From NCBI RefSeq assembly GCF_008086045.1, contig NZ_VSEY01000042.1, positions 1 through 64,000 of the forward strand: a stretch of DNA of 64,000 nucleotides. Direction: 5' to 3'. A program made the position numbers and the translations under genes. The stretch comes from Nonomuraea sp. PA05. GTDB taxonomy: Bacteria > Actinomycetota > Actinomycetes > Streptosporangiales > Streptosporangiaceae. How positions within the stretch are numbered: the stretch's first letter is position 1; each line of letters begins with the position of its first letter. A model generated the notes under the pieces. The model was not told where the DNA came from. It saw nothing but the letters and a program-made list of their open reading frames with translations, and searched no databases. This document shows, piece after piece, positions 50,447 through 59,105 of the stretch.

Positions 50447-51475
50447 TCAAATCCAGCTGTCGGTGTACTCGGAGTCGCCCTGGGAGATGCCGGAGCCGGG
50501 AGCCGGCGCCGCCTGCACCAGGGCCGGGCGGCCTCCGCTCACGCTCATTCCCGAGGAGATGACCGTGTGCATGATCACGCCGATGATGCCCTGCAACGCG
50601 GCCTCGACGCCCGTGTTGCGGGCGAGGTACCACTTGGCCTTCTCCGGGGGATAGGCGAGCTTCTTCAGCACGCTCTCAGGCGCGGATCGGTAGCCGAACG
50701 GCACGAAGATCGGGTGGGCCTTGTTCCCCTGGCCGGTCCGCTTGTCGTAGGTGAGGGTCTGGTGGAAGGTCTGCTCCCAGTCCGGGTCCGTCGGCGCGCC
50801 GTCACTCAGGAAGAAGGCGCACGGCCGGAAGATCCGGTGTCCCTGGCGCTTCAGCTCCTCCCGGTCGGTGGCGATCGCCTGGGCGAGCGTCTGGAAGGCC
50901 GCGCTGTAGTTGGTGGCTCCCTCGGGTTGCAGGCGCGGAAGCGCGCTCTCACTCAACTGGCCGAGGGGCATCAGCACTCTCGCCGTACTCGAGAACGAGA
51001 TGATCGAGAGCTGTACGACGTCGTCGACGGTCGGTTGGTTGACGATGGCCCGGTGGAGCTGACCGAGGTTGGTGTTGAGCGTTTCCATGTCACCGCTCAT
51101 CGAACCGGAGACATCACAAATGATGTAGAAGGGCATGACTATCTGCCCCTCCTCCACCCGGGTCGATTCCAAGACGCGCTCGTCATCCATTTCGGACGTC
51201 CCTTCTTCGAATGGCGCAGGGGTGTCGAACCACAGGAGCCACTTCTCGCGTATCCATTGATGAACGTCTTCTTGGCCGGCGAAGACATAACCGGTAAGCC
51301 TCTCCATGGCCTCGGCCGTCATGTCTCCGTTCCGGACGGCTGCCTCCAGATCGCGGGGTAGCCAGGAGAGGTAATAGGGGCGTGCCTTGCCATGCAGCAT
51401 GCGGGTTGTTTCGTCCGGGTCCTGATCCATGCCACACCACGCCGTGATGAATTCAGCCAGATCTCGGGTGATCAT
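50447..51475 (-). CDS. TerY-like vWA-domain protein
   Basis: 342 residues from ATG 51475, spaced correctly from agggggaa; ATG 51481 is too close to it. An N-terminal helical domain of about 110 residues (DLAEFITAWCGMDQD ... DMTAEAMERLTGYVFAG) precedes a vWA domain: IVMPFYIICDVSGSMSGDME (MIDAS DxSxS), PEGATNYSAAFQTLAQAI (Thr) and CAFFLSDGAPTDPDWEQT (Asp). TerY-type vWA proteins partner with PP2C and kinase in tellurite/stress-linked or conflict systems. The ion-binding site is complete. The C-terminal 40 residues are flexible. Confidence 0.92.
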   Translation of the reverse strand: MITRDLAEFITAWCGMDQDPDETTRMLHGKARPYYLSWLPRDLEAAVRNGDMTAEAMERLTGYVFAGQEDVHQWIREKWLLWFDTPAPFEEGTSEMDDERVLESTRVEEGQIVMPFYIICDVSGSMSGDMETLNTNLGQLHRAIVNQPTVDDVVQLSIISFSSTARVLMPLGQLSESALPRLQPEGATNYSAAFQTLAQAIATDREELKRQGHRIFRPCAFFLSDGAPTDPDWEQTFHQTLTYDKRTGQGNKAHPIFVPFGYRSAPESVLKKLAYPPEKAKWYLARNTGVEAALQGIIGVIMHTVISSGMSVSGGRPALVQAAPAPGSGISQGDSEYTDSWI

Positions 51476-51487
51476 GTGCATTTCCCC

Positions 51488-52021
51488 CTATCTCTGGGAT
51501 CCGGTCTTGGGAAAGCAGGTGACGAGTCGCCAGTGGCCGTCGTCCCCCAGTCCCCAGCGAGCGAAGCACGTCGCGTCGTCACCGAAGCTCGTGGTACGCG
51601 TCCGCCCGTCGGCGGCCAGGCTTCTGCCGTCTACCCGGCTCCGCCAGTCGGGGCCGAGCGCGTCCCGTAAGGCCGCCTCGCCGAAGATCTTCGGGCGATC
51701 CGTACGGCCGGCGTGGTACAGAGCCTCCTGGCGTTGCTTCATCTCCCTGAGCTCGGCCGAGTTCCAGACCGCGTCGGCGCAGCGCAGCAGGTCCCCGTCG
51801 GAGCGGCAGAACCGCGTCGCGTCGCGTACCTGGCGTTCCTCCTTGATGCCGCGGGCGTTGACCTGCGTGAGCACCCTGCGGTCGAGTTGCTCCAAGCTCA
51901 CGTCCCGGTGTTCGGTGAAGGCGTGACCGTCGCCGCGGCGCTCGTCTTCCCGGATCTGGTCGGCGCGTCGCTGATCCCGCCCGTCGTCGCGGTCCCGCCG
52001 CGTGTCGTTTCTGTCTCGCAT
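51488..52021 (-). CDS. Small charged protein of unknown function
   Basis: 177 residues from ATG 52021; no strong ribosome site, and the start is uncertain. The first 60 residues are almost all Asp/Arg/Glu (RNDTRRDRDDGRDQRRADQ), then a helical middle (SAELREMKQRQEALYHAG) and a compact tail with FGDDATCFARWGLGDDGHW. No family recognised. It lies between the ATPase (10-base gap) and the vWA gene (12-base gap), so it is a fixed part of the operon, perhaps an adaptor for the ATPase. Confidence 0.65.
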   Translation of the reverse strand: MRDRNDTRRDRDDGRDQRRADQIREDERRGDGHAFTEHRDVSLEQLDRRVLTQVNARGIKEERQVRDATRFCRSDGDLLRCADAVWNSAELREMKQRQEALYHAGRTDRPKIFGEAALRDALGPDWRSRVDGRSLAADGRTRTTSFGDDATCFARWGLGDDGHWRLVTCFPKTGSQR

Positions 52022-52031
52022 GGCGAGCGCA

Positions 52032-53534
52032 TCACTGCTGGAGGTCGATGAGGAAGGGGCGGTCGGAGATGTCGCGCGCGTGAACGGTCCCCGCGTAGGG
52101 GCCGAACGGCGGGGCCATGATCTCGCGCACCCCCAGGATGGGCGCCATCTGCGTGTTGACCGTGTGGCTCGTCGAACGCCCGGCGCTCGCGGTCGAGGAG
52201 CCCATCGAGACCGAGGCCGTCTGCACGGGGTGCTCGCCGACCCGCTCCGACATGGCCTCCGCGCTCTTGCGCGAGACGCCGCTGAGGCAGATGAGGGTTC
52301 CGCAGTTGGCGAAGACCACCGAGCGCTGGTTCTCGTCCTTGAACTGGCGGGCGTCCTGGACCGCGATGACCATGGCCACGCCCGCGGCGCGGGCCACGCT
52401 GAGCACGTTCTCGTAGTCGATCCGGTCGGCGATCTGCGCCGCCTCGTCGAGGACCAGGAGCAGCGGAGCGCCGCCAGGACGGGTGAACCTGTCGTAGGCG
52501 CGGTGCAGCAACTGGTTGACGAATAGGCTGGACAACATTTGCGCCATCTGGCCGTCCTGGAGCGGCGCGACGATGGACACGAAGTGCTGGCTGTCGAGGA
52601 TGTCGGCGAGGCGCAGGTCGAGACGGTTTGTGACGGCGACGACGCTGGGTTTGGCCAGGGCGTCCAGTTTGACGGCGACGCCGGTGACACGCTTGGCGTA
52701 GTCGGCGGGGCCGAGGCCCGGCAGGTCGGAGAGCCGGGTGTTGGCCGGGCTCGCCGGATAGCGCTTGAGGGTCTGCTCCAGGCGGTTCTGATCCTTGACG
52801 ATCTTGAGTAGCTGGGCTGCCGTGATGCTGCCACGCCGTGGGGAGACGCTGACGAGTTCGAGCAGCCCGCGCAGGAGCTGGGAGTCCAGGTGGTAGAAGA
52901 ACGGGTCGGTGCCCTGCGGCGCGGCACGTCCGAGGATCGAGGTCACCGCCTGGTCGATGGCCCGGTCGTCGTCGAGCTCGGCCAGCCAGCTCCAGCGGAA
53001 CGAGGTGGCGGGCCGGGTGTAGTCGAGCGTCATGGCGCGCAGGCCGACGCGGGGGGCACCGCTGAGGGCCGCCTTGACGCGTCCGAGGAGGTCGCCCTTC
53101 ACGTCGATGGTGACGACGCTGTACCCGGCGCGGAGGCCCGCGATGATCCACGGGACGATGAGCCCGGTCGTCTTGCCCGAGCCGGCCGGTCCGATCAGCG
53201 CGACATTGTGGTTGATCACCTCGGGCGGCAGGCCGATTGGCTGCCGGGGCCCGCGGGCGGGGTGCACGTAACGGCCGAGCGGGAACGCCGCCCGCTCCAG
53301 CGCGGCGGGTACTGTGCGCAAGGCCAGCACGCCGCGGTAGTCGTGGTACGAGCCGCCGGCGCTAGGTGGGGGCGCGGGGTCGCCGGGCGACAGGACACCG
53401 CGCCGGGCGCCGCGACCGCGATGGTAGGTGCCCATGGCGTTCGCCACTTGAGTGGCGATGGCCTGGGACACTTTGAACGTCACCTTGATGATCCAGGTGG
53501 TGAGCTGCAACCACGCTCTGAACAACTCGGTCAT
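52032..53534 (-). CDS. VirD4/TraG-like (FtsK-HerA superfamily) ATPase
   Basis: 500 residues. NVALIGPAGSGKTTGLIVPW is Walker A (about 115-122), VVTIDVKGDLL a following strand, and PLLLVLDEAAQIADRIDYEN Walker B. VAMVIAVQDARQFKDE and NCGTLICLSGVSRKSAEAMS (arginine-finger region) match the TraG/VirD4 coupling-protein family. The N-terminal 30 residues are hydrophobic-amphipathic, with no clear pair of helices. No relaxase or other type IV secretion gene is nearby. It is first in the operon, so a DNA-pumping or remodelling ATPase serving the kinase/phosphatase system is the inference. Confidence 0.9.
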   Translation of the reverse strand: MTELFRAWLQLTTWIIKVTFKVSQAIATQVANAMGTYHRGRGARRGVLSPGDPAPPPSAGGSYHDYRGVLALRTVPAALERAAFPLGRYVHPARGPRQPIGLPPEVINHNVALIGPAGSGKTTGLIVPWIIAGLRAGYSVVTIDVKGDLLGRVKAALSGAPRVGLRAMTLDYTRPATSFRWSWLAELDDDRAIDQAVTSILGRAAPQGTDPFFYHLDSQLLRGLLELVSVSPRRGSITAAQLLKIVKDQNRLEQTLKRYPASPANTRLSDLPGLGPADYAKRVTGVAVKLDALAKPSVVAVTNRLDLRLADILDSQHFVSIVAPLQDGQMAQMLSSLFVNQLLHRAYDRFTRPGGAPLLLVLDEAAQIADRIDYENVLSVARAAGVAMVIAVQDARQFKDENQRSVVFANCGTLICLSGVSRKSAEAMSERVGEHPVQTASVSMGSSTASAGRSTSHTVNTQMAPILGVREIMAPPFGPYAGTVHARDISDRPFLIDLQQ

Positions 53535-53773
53535 GCGTCACGCTCGTGTTTCCCGTGGGCGGGGATTGCTCCACGCCGCCTTGCCCGCAAGAAATTCGCC
53601 CGACCCCGTGGGCTATTGTCCCAATTTTGCCGGGATATCCAGATCTGCTTGATCGAAATGTCCTGGATCGGTGTGTGCTCCAGGTGAAGGGACTTTCTAT
53701 CAGCCCAATGGCTTGCTTATGGTGCTTAGTGTGACCTTTGTTCGGGGGATATCGATGGGGGGAGGTGTCCGAT
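53535..53773. promoter_or_regulatory. Divergent promoter region of the TerY-P-like operon
   Basis: 239 bases, less GC-rich than the genes beside it, between the ATPase (minus) and the regulator-like gene (plus). A strong ggggggaggtg precedes the plus-strand start. No palindromic operator stands out. Confidence 0.4.
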
Positions 53774-54694
53774 ATGCCCGAGATAGAGGGTACGTGTCGC
53801 TTACTCGTAAAAATGCTCTTGGAAGTGCACGAGTATCGGAAACTGTGGCATCGGGAAGTCGCACGCGTACGCAACTCCACCTTGAGTCAGGCGGGTGTCT
53901 CCCGAGTGATCGGACGCTACTTGGTCGACTCGGGCATCGTCGCGGAACGGGACGAGGCGGGGCTCGACCGGAGACTCCGCCACCGGGTACGGCGGGCCAT
54001 GGCCGGCGACGGGCTGACAGTGGAGACCCTGGAATGGTTCATCGCCGCCTTCGGCATCGTCGAGTCGGACGTCGAGCGGTTGTGGGCGACCTACTTCGGT
54101 GGCAGGAACGAGCCCGAGGTGGGCGTCGCGCACACCGTCATCAGGGAACGTTCCGTCGCCCAGCGGCAGCGGCATCGGACCATGGCGCTGTTCGAGCGTT
54201 ACGAGGCCGATGCCAGCGGGGCGATCTTCCGCCGCTTCACCACCCAGATGATTCTGGCGCTGGAGAACGACGTTCGCAGCTACCTGTTCGATCACGAGGC
54301 GCACGTGGAACGCATCGTCGTCCACGCCGGCGGCTCGCTGGGGCCCCGGCACGTCTACGGGGAAGGCCTGCACGGCCATGAGATTCTGTTGGACCGTTCC
54401 CTCCAGCGCATGCAGCGCACCACGCTGGAGTACCGCACGTACTACCGGACGGTCGCCGGCCCGCCGCTGACGGAGGTACGGCGCTCGGCCCGTGGCCGGA
54501 CCGAGAACGTGTCCTTCTCGGTCCGCTTCGCGTCGGAGCGGCTGCCCGCCCGCGCCTGGTGGTCCATCTGGCCGGACCAGCTCGAAGGGACCCCGCTCGT
54601 GGAGATCCCCGTCCAGGTGAACGCCTCGGCGTGCATCACGCGGGCGTTGCCCTACATCGAGCAGACCGTGGTCGGGTTCCACTGGGAGTGGTGA
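53774..54694 (+). CDS. Regulator-like protein with C-terminal beta domain
   Basis: 306 residues from ATG 53774 (ggaggtgtccgat upstream). The N-terminal 100 residues are helical (LSQAGVSRVIGRYLVDSG; RRAMAGDGLTVETLEWFIAA) and resemble divergent XRE-like helix bundles. The C-terminal part (DVRSYLFDHEAHVERIVVHA, GEGLHGHEILLDRSLQRMQR, NVSFSVRFASERLPARAWWS ... VVGFHWEW) is a beta domain seen in many actinobacterial proteins of unknown function. It is divergent from the seven-gene operon with a shared 239-bp region, so control of that operon is the natural inference. DNA binding is not proven. Confidence 0.7.
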   Translation: MPEIEGTCRLLVKMLLEVHEYRKLWHREVARVRNSTLSQAGVSRVIGRYLVDSGIVAERDEAGLDRRLRHRVRRAMAGDGLTVETLEWFIAAFGIVESDVERLWATYFGGRNEPEVGVAHTVIRERSVAQRQRHRTMALFERYEADASGAIFRRFTTQMILALENDVRSYLFDHEAHVERIVVHAGGSLGPRHVYGEGLHGHEILLDRSLQRMQRTTLEYRTYYRTVAGPPLTEVRRSARGRTENVSFSVRFASERLPARAWWSIWPDQLEGTPLVEIPVQVNASACITRALPYIEQTVVGFHWEW

Positions 54695-54818
54695 GGAGGT
54701 CTGAGCGGGTGCCCGTTCATGAGTAGAGGCGTGGATCATGAGTGGGCTTGAGCGGGAGAGGTCGGTAGTGTCGCCTTCGACCGGTCGCGGGGGCTGACAG
54801 GAAACTGAGGAGGCCGAC

Positions 54819-55589
54819 ATGGCCGCTACCGTCGCCGTCGTCACCGGAGCCGCACGGGGTGTCGGGCGCGGGATCGCTCTCGTGCTCGGCGAAACCGGCG
54901 CGACCGTCTACGTCACCGACCGCGAGAGCCGCGACCGGCACCACCCCACCCTGCCCGGCACCGTGGAGGGCACCGCCGAGCAGGTGAGCGAGCGGGGCGG
55001 CACCGGGGTGCCGGTCCGGGTGGATCATGCCGATGACCGGGCGGTGGAGGCGCTGTTCGCCCGGGTGCGGGAGGAGCGGGGCGGGCTGGACCTGCTGGTG
55101 GCGAACGCCTTCGCGGGCAACGCCCTGCCGTTCCGCGGCGGCCCGTTCTGGACGCTTCCGCTCGACCACTGGCACAACATGATCGACGTCGGCCTGCGCA
55201 GCCACCTGGTGTCGGCCTGGTACGCCGCGCCGCTGCTGATCGAGCGGGGCGGCGGCCTGATCGTGCTCACCGGCTACACCGACCCGGACGCCGAGGTGAT
55301 CGCCGGGCACCTCTTCTACGACCTCGCCATGACGGGCGTCAGCCGCCTGGCCCGGTCGCTCGCCCACGACCTGCACCCGCACCGGGTCACGGCGCTGGCC
55401 GTCTCGCCGGGGTTCACCCGTACGGAGGCGATCCTGGCGGAGCTCGGCGAGGGCTTCACGGAGGGCGATCCGGTGGAGTTTCCCGGGCGGGCGGTGCGGG
55501 CGTTGCTGGAGGATCCGGACGTGGGGCGGTTCGCGGGCCGGACGCTGCCCGTCGCGGACCTGGCCGAGGAGTACGGCCTCCCGAGGTAG
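54819..55589 (+). CDS. SDR-family oxidoreductase
   Basis: 256 residues, gaggagg upstream. VAVVTGAARGVGRGIALVLG is the cofactor loop; LDLLVANAFAGN replaces the NAG motif; LIVLTGYTDPDAE and HLFYDLAMTG occupy the catalytic Ser/Tyr-x3-Lys region. There the lysine appears as Met (YDLAM), so the canonical YxxxK is not intact. It resembles DHRS1-like SDRs. Substrate unknown. Separate from the ABC operon that begins 103 bases later. Confidence 0.85.
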   Translation: MAATVAVVTGAARGVGRGIALVLGETGATVYVTDRESRDRHHPTLPGTVEGTAEQVSERGGTGVPVRVDHADDRAVEALFARVREERGGLDLLVANAFAGNALPFRGGPFWTLPLDHWHNMIDVGLRSHLVSAWYAAPLLIERGGGLIVLTGYTDPDAEVIAGHLFYDLAMTGVSRLARSLAHDLHPHRVTALAVSPGFTRTEAILAELGEGFTEGDPVEFPGRAVRALLEDPDVGRFAGRTLPVADLAEEYGLPR

Positions 55590-55692
55590 AAGTCCATCCA
55601 CCGTTCGGTGGGTTCGCGGGTCAGCATGATGCGCGCCCGATCATGGCCGCCAGGTCGATTCGCCTCGGACGCGGCCGCAGGAAGCTTGATCC

Positions 55693-56583
55693 ATGGCAGT
55701 CATCGAGGTCACGGACCTGCGCAAGGCGTACGCGGGCCAGACGGTCCTGGACGGGGTGTCGTTCTCCGTGGAGGAGGGCGAGATCTTCGGCATCCTCGGC
55801 CCGAACGGCACCGGCAAGACCACCATGGTGGAGTGCGTGGAGGGGCTGCGGCGGCCCGACAGCGGGACGATCAGGGTGCTCGGGCTCGACCCCGTCAAGG
55901 ACGCGCGTGACGTGCACGAGCGGATCGGGGTGCAGCTCCAGCAGACCCAGTTGCCGGAGAACCTGAAGGTGTGGGAGGCGCTCGACCTGTACGCCTCGTT
56001 CTACGCCCGGCCGCGTGACTGGCGGGAGCTGCTGGAGGAGTGGGGTCTGGCGGACAAGCGGAACGCCCGGTTCGGAAAGTTGTCCGGCGGCCAGAAGCAG
56101 CGGCTGTTCATCGCGCTGGCGCTGGTGGGCAACCCGGAGGTGGCGTTCCTGGACGAGCTGACCACCGGCCTGGACCCGCAGGCCCGCCGCACGACGTGGG
56201 AGCTGATCAAGCGAATCAGGGCGAGCGGGGTGACGGTGGTGCTGGTCAGTCACTTCATGGACGAGGTGGAGGAGCTGTGCGACCGCGTGGCGGTGCTCAG
56301 CGGCGGCAGGGTCGTGGCGGTGGACACGCCGTCGGGGCTGGCCGGCGGCGAGCAGCGGATGCGGTTCACGCTGAAGGGGGAGCACCTCCTCGACCTGGCG
56401 GACGTGCCGGGGGTGACCGGGGTGTCCAGGGAGGGGAACCGGGTGACCGTCACCGGCAGGGGTGACTTCGCGACGGCGGTCACGGCGCATCTGGCGCGAC
56501 AGCAGGTGCTGGTCAGTGACCTGCGCATCGACAAGCGGACGCTGGAGGACGCGTTCACCGCTCTGACCGGCCCGTCCTTCTGA
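55693..56583 (+). CDS. ABC transporter ATP-binding protein
   Basis: 296 residues. FGILGPNGTGKTTMVECVEG is Walker A, VQLQQTQLPENLKVWEALDL the Q-loop region, GKLSGGQKQRLFIALALVGN the signature, VAFLDELTTGLDPQARR Walker B/D-loop and VVLVSHFMDEVEELCDRVAV the H-loop. GTGKTT replaces GAGKTT. The C-terminal 75 residues match the accessory domain of DrrA/CcmA-like exporters. It works with the permease 15 bases downstream; the NarL-type kinase/regulator pair follows. Confidence 0.95.
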   Translation: MAVIEVTDLRKAYAGQTVLDGVSFSVEEGEIFGILGPNGTGKTTMVECVEGLRRPDSGTIRVLGLDPVKDARDVHERIGVQLQQTQLPENLKVWEALDLYASFYARPRDWRELLEEWGLADKRNARFGKLSGGQKQRLFIALALVGNPEVAFLDELTTGLDPQARRTTWELIKRIRASGVTVVLVSHFMDEVEELCDRVAVLSGGRVVAVDTPSGLAGGEQRMRFTLKGEHLLDLADVPGVTGVSREGNRVTVTGRGDFATAVTAHLARQQVLVSDLRIDKRTLEDAFTALTGPSF

Positions 56584-56597
56584 GAGAGAGAACGATC

Positions 56598-57293
56598 ATG
56601 ATGAAGCTCGCCGTCGTCGAGACCAAGCTGCTCACCCGCGACCCCGGGACGCTGTTCTCGTTGCTCATCCCGCTGTTCATCCTGGTGGTGTTCGGCAGCT
56701 CGATCGAGCCGGGCGACACCGTGCTGCTGCCGATGGCGCTGGCCATCGCCGTGGGGCTGGTGGGCCTGTACCTGCTCCCGACCACCCTGGCCGGCTATCG
56801 CGAGCGGGGGATCCTGCGCAGGCTGTCCATCACGCCGGTGCGTCCCGGCAGCCTGCTGGTGGTGCAGTTGCTGCTGCAACTCGTTCTGGTGGTGGTCGCC
56901 TGCGGGCTGCTGGTGACCGTCGCCGGCACGGTGCTGGGCGCGCGGCTGCCGGGCCTGGTGTTGTCCGGTGTGCTGGCGTTCCTGCTCGGTACGGCGAGCA
57001 TGTTCGCGATCGGCTCGCTGGTGGCGGCCCTGGCGCCGAACGGCAGGGCCGCCAACGGGATCGGCGTGCTGCTGTACTTCCCGATGGCCTATCTGGCCGG
57101 GCTCATGCAGCCGGTCGACCAGATGCCGGATATCGTGGCGACTGTCGGGAAATTTACCCCTCTGGGGGCTTTTAGGGAGAGCCTTCAGGACGTCTGGGCG
57201 GGGAGTGCTCCCAGCCTCGTGGCCCTGGGCGTGATGGCCGTGTACACCCTGGTCATCGGCCTCGCGGCAACCAAGCTCTTCCGCTGGGAGTGA
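56598..57293 (+). CDS. ABC-2 type permease
   Basis: 231 residues with six predicted helices. KLAVVETKLLTRDPGTLFSL is the N-terminal amphipathic segment, YRERGILRRLSITPVRPGSL the conserved ABC-2 coupling motif, and GVLLYFPMAYLAGLMQPVDQMPD (split over the helix end) the usual exit loop; LGAFRESLQDVW precedes the last helix. Partner of the upstream ATPase. The substrate may be an antimicrobial or lipid. It starts after tgagagagagaacg with a weak ribosome site and is likely coupled to the ATPase gene. Confidence 0.92.
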   Translation: MMKLAVVETKLLTRDPGTLFSLLIPLFILVVFGSSIEPGDTVLLPMALAIAVGLVGLYLLPTTLAGYRERGILRRLSITPVRPGSLLVVQLLLQLVLVVVACGLLVTVAGTVLGARLPGLVLSGVLAFLLGTASMFAIGSLVAALAPNGRAANGIGVLLYFPMAYLAGLMQPVDQMPDIVATVGKFTPLGAFRESLQDVWAGSAPSLVALGVMAVYTLVIGLAATKLFRWE

Positions 57294-57296
57294 AGA

Positions 57297-58445
57297 ATGG
57301 CCGGTCGCCTCGACCGCTGGGAACGGCTGCTGGAGCGTCAGCTCGCCGCCGCACCGTACGTCCTGCTGGCGATCTCCACGATCCTCAGCCTGCTCACCGG
57401 CGGCCGGCCGTGGATCACGGCCGGCCTGGCCGCGCTCGCCGCCGCGTGGCTGTGGCTGGCGCCCCGGGGCGCGGTCTACGTGGCGGGCCTGGTGGTGCTG
57501 ATCGGGGCACTCTGTACGCAGGGAGCGTGGTTCGCCAGCTTCTTCGGCTTCACCGGATACCTCCACTCCTGGCAGTACCTGAAGGGTAAGTGGCGGTTCG
57601 CCGGAGTGAGCGCCACGGCCGCGATCAGCGTCGTGGCCTACGGCGGCGGCCTGCCGGAGCCCACCCCGGTCGCGATCCTCACCTACCTGTTCTTCACCGC
57701 CGCCATCGTGGCCGGAGTCGGCCTGTTCAGCTTCGTCGGCGAGGTCACGGCCGAGCGGAGCGACGAGCGCAAACACATGGTGACGCGCCTGGAGCAGACC
57801 ATGCGGGAGAACGCGGGACTTCAGGCCCAGCTCCTGGTCCAGGCCCGCGAGGCAGGTGTGCTCGACGAACGGCAACGCATGGCCGCCGAGATCCACGACA
57901 CCCTCGCCCAGGGGCTGACCGGCATCATCACCCAGCTCCAGGCGGCCAAGCAGGGCCAGGACTGGCACCACGTGGACGTCGCGGTACGGCTGGCGCGCGA
58001 GAGCCTGGCCGAGGCCCGGCGTTCCGTGAACGCGGTCGGCCCCGGCCAGCTCGACACCGCGCCCCTGCCGGAGGCGCTCGAAGAGATCGTCGGCCAGTGG
58101 CGCGAGTTGCACGGGACGCGGGCCGAGTTCACCGTCACCGGTACGGTTCGGCCCATGCACCCAGAGGTCGAAGAGACGCTGCTGCGCACCGCGCAGGAAG
58201 CCCTGGCCAACGCCGCCAAGCACGCGAACGCCTCCAGGGTGGGGCTGACCCTGTCGTACATGGAGGATCTGGTGACTCTGGACGTACGCGACGACGGCAT
58301 CGGCTTCGACCCCAGGCTGACGGCGTTCGGCCTGACCGCGATGCGCAAGCGGGTGGACCGGCTGGCGGGCACCCTGGAGATCGAGTCCGAGGCCGGCGCG
58401 GGCACCGCGATCTCGGCCAGCCTCCCGGCGGTGACCCGTGGTTGA
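57297..58445 (+). CDS. NarL-type sensor histidine kinase
   Basis: 382 residues. Four to five helices in the first 150 residues form the sensor. RQRMAAEIHDTLAQGLTGII carries the phospho-accepting histidine of the HisKA_3 type, and TAQEALANAAKHANASRVGL plus VRDDGIGFDPRLTAFGLTAM are the N and G1 boxes of the ATPase domain. It starts three bases after the permease and overlaps the response regulator by eight, giving an ABC-HK-RR operon in which the kinase likely senses the transported compound or the transporter itself. Confidence 0.94.
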   Translation: MAGRLDRWERLLERQLAAAPYVLLAISTILSLLTGGRPWITAGLAALAAAWLWLAPRGAVYVAGLVVLIGALCTQGAWFASFFGFTGYLHSWQYLKGKWRFAGVSATAAISVVAYGGGLPEPTPVAILTYLFFTAAIVAGVGLFSFVGEVTAERSDERKHMVTRLEQTMRENAGLQAQLLVQAREAGVLDERQRMAAEIHDTLAQGLTGIITQLQAAKQGQDWHHVDVAVRLARESLAEARRSVNAVGPGQLDTAPLPEALEEIVGQWRELHGTRAEFTVTGTVRPMHPEVEETLLRTAQEALANAAKHANASRVGLTLSYMEDLVTLDVRDDGIGFDPRLTAFGLTAMRKRVDRLAGTLEIESEAGAGTAISASLPAVTRG

Positions 58446-59082
58446 TCAACAGCGGATCCGGTTGCTGATCGCCGACGACCACCCCATCGTCCGCGACGGC
58501 CTGCGCGGCATGTTCGCCGGCGACCCCGGCTTCGAGGTGCTCGGCGAGGCCGCCGACGGCGCCCAGGCAGTCGCCCTCGCCCAGGCGCTGCACCCGGACG
58601 TGATCCTCATGGACCTGCGCATGCCGGGGATGGACGGCGTCGCGGCCATCAAGGAGCTCGCCAGGCTGGGCAGCCCGGCCCGTGTGCTCGTCCTGACCAC
58701 CTACGACACCGACCGCGACGTCATGCCCGCCATCGAGGCGGGCGCCACCGGCTACCTGCTCAAGGACACCGGCCGCGACGAGCTCGTCCGCGCCGTCCGT
58801 ACGGCGGCGCGGGGCGAGGCCGTCCTGTCGCCGTCCGTGGCCACCCGCCTCCTCGGTCAGGTCCGCACCCCGGCCGACCCGCTGAGCGCCCGCGAGCTGG
58901 AGATCCTCCGGCTCATCGCGGACGGCGCGACCAACCGCGAGGCCGCCGCGCGCCTGTTCATCAGCGAGGCCACGGTGAAGAGCCACGTGCTGCACATCTA
59001 CAACAAGCTGGGGGTCAACGACAGGGCGGCCGCCGTCGCCACGGCCTTCCGGCGCGGCCTGCTCACCGTGGAGGACGGCTGA
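58438..59082 (+). CDS. LuxR/NarL-type response regulator
   Basis: 214 residues from GTG 58438. RLLIADDHPIVRDGLRGMF holds the acidic pocket, HPDVILMDLRMPGMDG the phospho-aspartate, VLTTYDTD the Thr and GYLLKDTG the Lys. The C-terminal HTH is PLSARELEILRLIADGATNR then EAAARLFISEATVKSHVLHI. All switch residues are present. It is cotranscribed with the kinase and ABC genes and probably drives this operon. Confidence 0.95.
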   Translation: MVDQQRIRLLIADDHPIVRDGLRGMFAGDPGFEVLGEAADGAQAVALAQALHPDVILMDLRMPGMDGVAAIKELARLGSPARVLVLTTYDTDRDVMPAIEAGATGYLLKDTGRDELVRAVRTAARGEAVLSPSVATRLLGQVRTPADPLSARELEILRLIADGATNREAAARLFISEATVKSHVLHIYNKLGVNDRAAAVATAFRRGLLTVEDG

Positions 59083-59105
59083 CGGTGAGCAGGCGGCCGT
59101 GAAGC

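Noticed and set aside
52032-53534. Conjugation locus
   Set aside because: The TraG/VirD4-like ATPase is alone: no relaxase, no mating-pair genes, no oriT-like repeats; neighbours are kinase/phosphatase/vWA genes.
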